52,220 nt of DNA, from positions 1-52,220 of the forward strand of contig MHBL01000146.1 in the NCBI GenBank assembly GCA_001803235.1, written 5' to 3'. The notes beneath the pieces were generated by a model. It was given only the letters and a program-made list of their open reading frames with translations. It ran no database searches and had not been told where the DNA came from. Each line of letters begins with the position of its first letter. Position 1 is the first letter of the stretch. This DNA comes from Lentisphaerae bacterium RIFOXYA12_64_32. Its GTDB lineage: Bacteria; Verrucomicrobiota; Lentisphaeria; Oligosphaerales; YB12-FULL-65-16. The position numbers and the translations under genes were made by a program. Shown here in pieces: positions 9,028 through 18,900 of the stretch.

Positions 9028-9058
9028 ATTACAAATGTCAAGGCCTGACCCCGGTGCC
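9028..9058. repeat. REP-like direct repeat, copy 2
   Basis: Second copy of the ATTACAAATGTCAAGGCCTG element, 364 bases from copy 1, so the small secreted-protein gene sits between the two copies. Read on the - strand it would encode TGVRP and a stop, paralleling the SGARP-stop end made by copy 1. The lipoprotein gene upstream ends before reaching it, at 9103. Confidence 0.7.
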
Positions 9059-9102
9059 CGCTCCTTACGACATCTGAGTTTCTTCACCTTACACGCATTT
9101 GC

Positions 9103-9855
9103 TTACCTGCTCTCTTCCCCTATAGAGACTTCATCGCCAGGTTGCAGGGGGAACCAACGCCACCAGTCTAATAGGGATTGCCAGTCCAAGTGTATCACGC
9201 TCTCTCGGCCGTCCATGTGCCGTGTGATGCGGATCAGGAAGCCCGTGGGTTCCTGCACCAAATCTTGCAGCGTCATGCCTGGGGAGTAGGGAAACCTCTC
9301 TGGGCTGTTGCCGGATCCATAGTAGTAGACAAGCTGTGCTTCTTCTGTCTGGTGTGTGTCTCGAAGATGGGATGAATCAGGTGACCATCGCTCCATCCAA
9401 AGAGGTACGACTATATCGTTCTCTTGAAGGACGAAAGACCTACCTTTGTTCGAGTAGAGCGGAAGCCTGATCTGGTAGCTATGGCGAGTCCCTCTGCGCA
9501 AGATCTCTACGGCTACCGGCCGTTTCGCGTCGTATCCGCCGCTGTCTTCGATGGCATCCATCACTGAAAGCCCGTTCCGGAATGCAACTACCTCGTGTAT
9601 GCCCTGTGCTACGTATACGACTTCGGCTGAACTCTCAGTTGTTAGGGCGTCCGATTCTATGCGGGTGAGTACCTCCTTGTAGTAGTGGAAGTCTCTGAAA
9701 GGCCCCGCCTCCCATATGATGATCTCCGGTTCGCTATGCTTGTCTTGTTGTGTGCGGAGAACGCATCCGGTTAAAGCTATTGTGCATAGCATAGCAATTA
9801 CCAAGGAAAGGGCTGCTGAGGCAGCAGCGGGCGGCAGTATTGTACGAGGATTCAT
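9103..9855 (-). CDS. Lipoprotein with SLBB-like domains, downstream of the RHS gene
   Basis: A 250-residue predicted lipoprotein: signal peptide of about 30 residues ending in the lipobox LTGC (Cys31). Two segments look like SLBB domains: about residues 75-155 (VVYVAQGIHEV, then LSVMDAIEDSGGY, an ILRRG strand and LQENDIVVP) and about 175-245 (LVYYYGSGNSPERF, MTLQDLVQEPTGF, LQPGDEVSIGE). SLBB domains are beta-grasp folds of polysaccharide export proteins and related envelope factors. AGGAGAGGGA precedes the ATG by about 10 bases. It starts 66 bases after the RHS stop and shares that gene tip's lower GC content, the position where immunity genes of polymorphic toxins lie. A role as immunity protein is inference from position only; an envelope partner of the RHS protein is the alternative. 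Confidence 0.75.
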   Translation of the reverse strand: MNPRTILPPAAASAALSLVIAMLCTIALTGCVLRTQQDKHSEPEIIIWEAGPFRDFHYYKEVLTRIESDALTTESSAEVVYVAQGIHEVVAFRNGLSVMDAIEDSGGYDAKRPVAVEILRRGTRHSYQIRLPLYSNKGRSFVLQENDIVVPLWMERWSPDSSHLRDTHQTEEAQLVYYYGSGNSPERFPYSPGMTLQDLVQEPTGFLIRITRHMDGRESVIHLDWQSLLDWWRWFPLQPGDEVSIGEESR

Positions 9856-9921
9856 GGGATGTTCCCTCTCCTGACTGTTCCTGTCCTCTCAGGACGACTT
9901 CAGTCCACTCGCACACGCTAC

Positions 9922-12900
9922 TCATGGGAACGGGTGACCATGGTATGTGAGACGGAGTGGGAGACCAATATCCATTCGATAGCCGTTCTCGTAGAACATC
10001 GATGCATCCATTTCATAGACGGCGTGCTCCAGTTCTTGCACACGTCCGTTCCCCATGTCTACATCCAGCGGCATACGTTGCCAGGTGGCAGCATAGGGAC
10101 CAAAAATCGTTCTGAAGCCTGGATTCATATTCAGCAGATCTCCTCCTCCCGGATAAGTGGCAGGAGCGAACTGCAGGATGTGCCCGAGTTCGTGTGCAAG
10201 TGCGTTCCCCGAGGCGTAATTGCTTCTGTCTTCTCCCTCCAGCATTTCGGTTGGGTACTGACGCCACGGCCAGTTATCGGGATCGCCCTTGGAGTGCATG
10301 TACATGATCAACCCCCTAACTCGAGTACCGAGGGCATCGCTCATCATGATCTGGTATGGTTGTCCCCGGGTTGCTCTGTATGCATTCCAGCGGATAAACC
10401 TCCGCCATATCTCTCTCCCTACAATCTCCGACTTGAGCAGTTGCTTCACGGCCTCGAGGTCTTTGTACCTCTTGTGCATGAGCCACTCTGGCTTGGTGAA
10501 GTTGAACGTGTTTCCAGGCTGCGGACCGGCGAAAGCGACACTGCTCTGGAAGGAAGCGAACACCCCAACCACCACCAACATCTCAAGCATTGTGAACTCG
10601 CCGAATGGGTCCACACCGTTCACCGGATCTCCGTGGCAGTAGCCCAGTTTGTGCAAGGATTGCGGTTGTTCATGGGTGCCCGCGAACGTGTCCATGCTGG
10701 TGAACCCGCCGAGGCGTTGGTCATACCACCGGGCTCGGTTGTACTGGAGGTCAAGCTCGTCGTCCAGGTACTGGCCCGTGTAGAGGATGTCGGTAGCGGT
10801 GGGGTAGACTGGGCCAGGGGCGTGCAGCATCAGGCCCCAGGCGTCGAGGGAGAACCGGTCGGTGACGAGCCCCACGGCATCAGTCAGGAGGCGGGTCGAC
10901 GAGTGGGCATCCGGAAGCAGGCACCTTGTTCCGGTGGAGTCCGCCTGCGTCAGAATTGTGTCGCCAATGGCAAAGGAGCGCGCCAAACCACCGACGTCGG
11001 ACTCCTCGATGGTCTGGGAGTAGCCGGTGAGGTTGTGTTCGTCCAGCAGGTAGGTGCGGGATGTGTCGATGACTGCGCCGCCGTCAACGCGAGTGGTCGA
11101 CTGGCGGCGGACGCGGAAGCCGCGCTGATTGTACTGGTACGCGGCCGTGACATCGACGGCGTGGCCGGCCTCGTTGCGCGTGATCGTGGCACCGGAAAGC
11201 TTCCCCTCCAAGTTGTACGTGTAGTTGCAGGTTTCGCCCGGCCCGGTCTTCGAGACCATCTCGCCGTTGTCCGAGAAGCCGTAGGTCGTCGTTCCGCTCG
11301 CGGTGCTGGCTTCCGTGAGCAACCGGTCGTTGGCGTCGTAGCTGTAGGCGACCGCGTCGGCAGGCTCGGGATTGTCGGGGCCGGGCTGGAAGGTTTTGGA
11401 GAGGCGGTTCCCGACGAGGTCGTAGGTGTACTGGGCCATGAAGGACGGGATCGCATTGGTCGTCGAACTGGCGTGCTCCTGCGTCAAGCGGTTGAGTTGG
11501 TCGAAGGTGTACTCGATGGTGTTGGTGGAAAGAACGCCGCTGTCCTCGCGGCGCTTCTCGACCACGCCGACACGCCGGCCTGTTGCGGCCAGTGTGTAGT
11601 TGTAGGACGCGAGGAGTTCGTCGCCGGCGTTGAAGTGGCTCAGGTTCGTGAGGCGGTTCAGCGAGTCGTACTCGTAAAGCGTGGTGATGCCGTTCGGCAG
11701 GACTTGCGACTCGCGCGCGCCGGTGGCCGTGTGGGCGTAGGTCGTGACCAGGGGTTCGGAGAGGATCGTGTCGTGAAACTCATGCACGGCGACCGCGACC
11801 AGACGTCCCAGTACGTCGTACGCGTAGCGCGTGTCGTTGTTCGCTGTGAAGGTACGCTCCTTGCGGCCAGTCACCGGATCGTAGGCGTACCGGATGGTGC
11901 CTTCGGGACTGGCGACTTCGGTGACGCGGCTGTCCTGGTCGTAGGTGAATTCCGTCACGCCGCGAGTCTCGACGATCTGGTGCTGGCGACCGAGGTTGTC
12001 ATAATTGAACGTGATCGTCTCCAACGGGGGGACCGCCGGCGGGACGTCTGCGCCGCTGGCGTAGAGCCGCTTCGCATTCACCCGGCCCAGTGTGTCGTAC
12101 AGGAACTCGGTAACCTGGGTCTTGAAGTCGGCCTTGTGCGTAAGTTGGCCAAGATCGTTGTATGCCTGCGATTCAGTCTGGCCGAGCGGCAGAGTGCGGG
12201 TGAGTTGCCGGCTAAGCCGGTCGTGCGTGAATGTCGTCTCGCGGCCCTTGGCGTCGCGGATGACCACAAGCCGCCCGTAGGCGTCGTAGTCGTATTCGTA
12301 GCGTGGCCTGGTCGCGGCATTGCCGTTCTCAGGGTCGGGCACTTCGGGCAACACAACGGCAACAAACCGGCCCTGCTGGTCGTACTCGAAGTCGCGCGTG
12401 ACTCCTGCCTGGTCGGTCTCTGCCACGCGGCGGCCCAGTTGATCGTACGTCGTCTGCATCGCGGTGCCGTCCGCGAACACGGTCTGCACGCGGCGGCCAA
12501 GCGCATCGTAGACAAACTGCGTCTCGTGTCCGAGCGCGTCGCGGACCAGCGTCTGGCGGCCCGCGTTGTCGCATTCGTATTCCGTGCGGTTGCCGAGCGC
12601 ATCGATGACGGCAGTCTGCTTGCCGGCCGCATCGTACTCATACCGCGTGACCGCGCCGTCGGCCGCAGTGGACTCGATCACGCGCCCGGCTGCGTCGTAC
12701 CGCGTCGCGGTGGCGGAGATCACGGCATCCGCGCCAACGAACTCCGAACGGTACGCGCCTGACCCGACCGGGTCTTCTACCAGCGAGATCACCACGTTGG
12801 CCAGCCGCTCGGAGCGCACTGCACGCCCGACGCTGTCGTACACGGTGCGCGAGCCGTTCGCGCTTCGGCCCGGGACGGTCCGAGCCACTGTCGCGAGAGT

Positions 12901-15900
12901 GCGACCGTTCGCGTCGTACACGGTGCGTGTGTAAGTGCCGTCGGGATAGCGCGTTTCGACGACGTTGCCGCGTGCGTCGTAGAGAGTTTCGGTCACGTTG
13001 CCAAGCTTGTCCGTGGTGCGGCACGGCTTGCCGATGGCGTTGTACTCGGTGAAGCTGTGCTTGCCGTCAGCGTCCACGGTTTCGATGACGCGCCCCGCCT
13101 CATCGTACAGGGTGGACGTCACGACCGGCTCGCCGTTCACCGTAACGGATGTATCGGTCTGCCGCCCGGCCGCGTCGTGCCCGAACGAGCGCGTGACGCC
13201 GTTGGCATCCGTGGTCGAGGTCATGTCACCATTGGCGTTGTACCCGAAGGTCGCGGTCACGTTGCCGAGCGCATCGACGGTGGCGCTGAGGTTGCCGCTC
13301 GCGTCATAGCGGTTCTGCGTGCGTTGGCCGAGGGCATTGACGGTCGCGACCAGGTTGCCCGCGGCGTCATACTCGTTGTGGGTGACGTTGCCGAGCGGGT
13401 CGGTGACGCTGGTCTGATTGCCCCGCCCGTCGAACGTGTAGCTGGTCGTGTGCCCAAGGGCATCGGTCACGCTCGTGCGGTTGCCCTGGCCGTCGTAGGT
13501 GCTGGCGGTCGTGCGCCCGAGCGCGTCGGTCACGCTGAGTTCATTGCCGTTCGCATCATACGTCCGGGACGTCCGATTCCCTTGCGCGTCCATCGTTTCG
13601 GTCACGTTACCCTTGGCATCGTAGACGTGGATCGTGGGATTGCCGAGCCGGTCGTAAACCGTTTCGGTGCGGTCCGCGAGGTTGTGGTCAAGGATGATTT
13701 CGTTGCCGAACGCGTCCACGGTGCCGATCACTCGGCCAGCCTCGTCGTAGAGCGTCTTCATCGGCGCAATGCCGCGCGGGTCTTGAATCCGGCTGATGTA
13801 GTGCGGCGGGTACTGGTAGATGTGGCCTTGGCCGTCGTCACGCGTGCCGCCGTAGACGTAGCGGGTCGTCTCCCAGGTCGAACTGGCGATGTCCGTACCC
13901 TTGCGCGCGAGCCGGTGCACGGCGGTCAGGTTGGGCAAGCCGTCCGCGGCCGCGACCTCGTACTCGTAGCGCACGTGCGGGATGGCGCCCGCTGCCGGCT
14001 GCGGTGTGCCGCTCGACGTATCGACCTGATCGAATGCGTACGCCGCCCCGATCACGCTCAGGCCGCCGACGGCCTGGCGTTCCAGCGCCAGGCTGCGGGT
14101 CGGGTCGCCGCTGCGGTTGGCGTGCTGAATGCCGGTGAGCCTGGCCGTGTCGGCGGCGCGGTGGAATGTCAGCTCGTCGCCGTTCGGCTGCTCGATGGCG
14201 TCCAGGCGCAACGGGCCGTACGTGGTCACCGGGTAGTTCTCGCCCGTGTCAGGGTCGAACTGGAAGTGCTCGTCCGCCGTGCCGCGGCCGAGCCGGTACA
14301 CGGTGCCGTCCTTGAGCGTCAGGACGAAGCCGGGGAAGTCGAAGCTCTCCAGAGGCAGCCGCGCGTCGCTGGCTTCCCAGTGCATCCACGGGAAGTACTC
14401 GATCCGGTTCGAGCAGGTCGGGACGAGTGTCGCATACACGCCCGGCGGCGCGGTCCATTCCGCCCAGGCTGCGAGGCTGCCGCGACGGATGCCATACGTG
14501 AACGTCACGCGGCGCCCGTCAGGAAGGTCCAGCGTGACGTTCCGGCCGCCGCCCGTGCGCACCTCGAAGTCGTTCCCCTCTTCGTCGAAGTCAAGGCCGC
14601 GCGTTTCGTCAAGCTCCACGGCCATGTCCGCGATCGCGTAACTCCACCCCGGACCGAAGTCCGAGGACGACGACGACGACGATGCGGCAAGCGAGTTGTA
14701 GGTGCGAATGACGCTGATGGGCATGCCTGAGACAGGGACCAGAAGGTCTTGCTGAGAAAACGAGAACTGCCCGACTTTCAGTTGCGAATCCAGCGCGATG
14801 TGGACCTCGTCGGACGCCGTGGCGTTGCCGCCCTTGACATCGAGCCGGAGCGTGTACACGCCGTTGCGCACGAGCGTGAAATCCAACGTGGCCAGCCGGG
14901 AACCGGCTGGGGCGCGTCCAATGTGGAACCCGGTCGCGTCCACGGGCTGCGGCGTGAAGTCCTTGACCCGCACGCCGTCCAGGTCGTAGAGCGCCAGGTG
15001 CCACGACACGGTGTCGTCCGCGTCCGGATCGTTGGCCGTGCCGTTGAGGTCGAGCAGGCCCTCGGTCACGCGGACCGCGGGCAGGCTCCCGTCCGCGAAC
15101 ACAGGGCCGGCATCCAGTGCGATGTCCCCAACCGGGGCGAAGTCTACCAAGTCGATGGTGAACCCGCGTTGTGGTGTTTCAGCCAGACCGGCGACGGTCA
15201 GGGTGACGGTGTAGTCGCCGTCAGGGCGGCCGGTGGCCGCGAGTTGGGCGGAGACCGCTGTGCCCGTGCCGGCCACGTCGGGGATCGCGGCGGGGCCGGT
15301 GAAGGAGAGCGTCCAGGCGGCGGATTGCTTGAGTGTGGCGGAGATGGTCAGCGTGGGCTGGGCCTGGGTGGCGACGCTCGGGGTGACGATGAACCCGGAG
15401 ATGGGGCTGGAGGTCAGGAAGACGTACGACTCGGTCTCGGCCAGGTTGCCGGCGGTGTCGGCGGCCACGGCGTAGAGGGTGTGTGGGCCGTCGGCGAGCG
15501 TGCTGCAGACGATGGAATACTCGAGGGGGCTGGTTGCGGTCTGTGCCACGCTCGCGCCGTCGAGGAGCAGTTCGACGCTGGCGATGCCGCCGGCGTCGGT
15601 CGCGGTGACCTGCACCGGCACGGTCCCGGACAATGCCCCGGCGTTCGGATCGGTGACGGCGCTGGTGACGGCGATGGCGGGCGGGGTGGTGTCGGGGATG
15701 ACGTTGTTGACGGTGAACGCGGCGGTCTGCGCGGTGGCGACGTTGCCGGCCGTGTCGAGCACGCCGAGTTTCGCGACGTAGGCGCCGTTCACGAGCGAGG
15801 TGGAAGGCACAACGCCGAAGCTGGCGCTGACCGGGATGTTGCCGCTGAACAGGGTCTTGACCAGGGCGCCGGAGCCGGCGTCGACGAGGTCGACGAAGTA

Positions 15901-18900
15901 CGACTCGAAGTTAGCGTCGGACGCGGCGCCGGAGAACGCGAACGCGGTGGCGCCGCCGGATGAGCGCACCTGGACGGCGATGGCGGCTGTGGGCAGCGTG
16001 TTGTCGAGCACGACGGCGTTGGAGACCGATGCGGAACCGCCGGGGCCGGCCGCGGTGAGCGTGTAACTGTAGCGGCCGTCGGGCAGGAGCGCGGCGAGCT
16101 CATCCCGGCCATCCCAGGCGAGGTTCACGCGCGATGAGTTGTTGGTGTCCGGCGCGAGGTTGTCCGCGGGAGCGAAGGTGCGGACTTCGCTGCCCTGCGT
16201 GTCGCGGAACGTCACGGTCCACGACGCCGTACGCGGGCAGGCGGCGGCGAGGTTGAACGTGTCCTGCTGGCCGTCGCCGTTCGGGGAGAAGGTGTGCGGG
16301 CCGCTGGTGACGTTGACGATAGCGGGCTGTGCGGAGATCGCATCGATGCGGCCGATCAATGCGATCGCGGCGGTGGCGACGTTGAGGGAAGACAAGCACA
16401 GGGGCGCTGCCCCCGTACCCCCGCTGGAGGACCATTGGCCCTTCAGACCTCCCGATGTACTGCTGGCGGCGCCCCCAAGCAGATTCTTGATGTGGCAGAT
16501 GGCGGGGACGTAGGCGATGCCGGTGACGGTGGTCGAGTCGGGCAGTGCGGTGAGCCAGTCGGCGGCGGCGCTGCACAGGCCGGCGGGCGCGGCGGGCGCA
16601 GTGTCCGCAAGTAGTTGCGGGACGGTGAGTTGCGGCGTGGCTATCAGGAGTTCACTGCCGGAGACGAGGTTGTCGGCGTAGCCGGACGCGACGAGGAACA
16701 GGCCGTTGTCGCCGGTCACGGGGTCGACCACGAGCAGCGGGTCGCGGGTCAGCCCGCCCCAGGTTACCGGGTCGCGCGGGAAGGTCACGGTGTAGCCGAG
16801 ATTCAGGAAGTCGAGGATGGTATTCCGCGATGCGAGCGTGAGGGTCAGGGCCAGGCCGTCGAACACGGCGGCGGTGAACGGGGCGCCGGTCGGGTTGCCC
16901 GTGGCGTCGGTCGCGGGCTGCAGGGTGATCAGCGGTGTGGCAGCGTTGCTGGCGGTCTGGAAGAGGCGCGCGGGCGAGATGGCGCTGCCGCCCAGGGACT
17001 GCTGCAGGCTGTTGGCGCCGAGCACGGAACTGACAAGGGCGTTGATGAAGGTGAAGACGGTCGCGGGTGTCGAGTGTCGGGTGTCGGGGGCGGAGGCGGA
17101 CACCACGGGGTAGTTGGCGGGAGCGAGGGCGCCGACGCCGACGTTGTGACCGCCCGACGCGGACAAGGGTTGCACCCCCGTACCCCCGATCGCCGATACC
17201 GAAAACGCGTCGCGGACGACGCTCATCTTGACGGAACTGGCGGCGGCGATGTACGGCAGGCCGAACAGATCCTCGACGGTCAGGCCGTAACTGACGCGGA
17301 CCAGGGACAGGTCGCGGCGCGCGTACTGGTTCAGCACCCCGGCGGTGATCTGGCCGAACCGGTCGGATTGGTAGAAGTAGTTCAGGCCAATGGCGCGCAG
17401 GAGGACGGGAAGCGATGGCTCTGCCCCCGCGCCCCCGCCGGGGGAACTTGTCCCCCCGGTCCCCCCCGAGCTGTTGCCGGAACCGCTGCCGACGCCACCG
17501 GCAGCGGTTCCGGCAACGGCGGCCGCCGCTTCGCGGATCTGCGCGTCGGTGACCTGGCCGGCGTCGAAGACGAAGGCGGTCACGCTGCCGGCGGGGATGG
17601 CATCGACGGCGGTGACGACCAGGGCGCGGTCGGAGACCGGGAATGCGATCGGGTCGGTCCCGGCCGGCTGGAACTGCCAGGACAGTTTCAGCAGGGCGCC
17701 GAGCGTGCAGGCGGTGGCGCTCTCGGCCACCAGAGCGCCGTCCAGCGACAGGCGCGGCTTGACCTTCAGCATGTATGCGGGGAACGGATCGATCTCGCCG
17801 GTGCTGACCAGGTCGGCGAGTACGGCGGCATCCTCGGGCGTGGCGGGCACGGCGGTCAGGGTCAGGCTGTGGGCAAGCAGGGTGGCGACGGGCGCGGTGT
17901 AGTTCAGGATGGGGTCGGCCAGCGGTTCGACGCGCACGGTCAGCGAGGTTTTCGCGGTCATACAGTCGGGGAATGCGGACCAGGTCGCACCGCGCGCCGC
18001 GATCTTGTACAGGTCGGTGCACGGCAGCAGGCCGTAGACCTCGTCCACGATCGCGCGCTCGCGGAACACGGTCTCGGTCGTCAGATTCTGCTGGCCCATG
18101 AACTCGGCCAGCGGGTTGGCCAGCCCCACGATCTCGTTCAGGATGTAGCCTTGCGGCAGTGCGGTGACGCGGTCGTCGCTCAAGGCCGTGCCGGTGCCGT
18201 TCGCCAGGCCGGCGTTGCTCGGGAGCGGACTGCGCGTGGACTGGGCGCGCACGTTGGTCAGGAACGATTCGGTGTTCAGGCCCAGGTCGGCCTCGATGTC
18301 GCGGCGCGCGCTGAACGCGTGCTGCTTGAACGACGCGTCGATGTCGATCCATAGGTCGCCGACGGTCTGGATACGGCCGTTCAGCGGGACGCCGGCGGCA
18401 TCGACGCCCTGAGAGCCGCCCAGGTACTTCACGTACGCCTTGACCCAAACGTGGTCGATGAGCACGTCGCCGGCGCCCGGCGTGCCGTCGATCCGGTACG
18501 GGATGGCGTTGTGCGCCAGGAGCGGTTCGACTTGGTTGGCGGCGACCCCGAACCAGGACGCCGTCTGCGCCGCGGTCAGCCGCACGGTGCCGTACGCGTA
18601 ACGGCAGGGCACGCCCGCGGCACGCAAAACGCTGATCAGCGCGGAGGCGATGTCGACGTCGTTGCCCGCTTGCTCCGCCAGGGTCTGCTCCGTGCCCTTG
18701 ACCGCGCCAAAGTAGGGCTCGTACACGAAGTTGTTGCGGACGTACTCGAAGATCTTGGCGGGCGTCTTCAGTTCGCTCGCCAGGGTCTGGACGGCGGCGG
18801 CGTTTGAGGTCTGCGGCGCGGAGATCGCCAAGTCCCCAGCGACCGGTTCGCCGGTGTCGGCGGGCGGGGTGAACACATCGAGGCGCGGCCAGACTACGTC

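Noticed and set aside
9859..12762. 967-codon open frame on the + strand
   Set aside because: Lies wholly antisense to the RHS gene; the GC-rich YD-repeat codons keep the opposite strand open. The - strand shows clear RHS motifs.
16615..18448. Long open frames on both strands overlapping the RHS N-terminal region
   Set aside because: Composition artefacts: glycine/arginine-rich translations without domain motifs, inside a frame that holds TGase-like and Ig-like domains.
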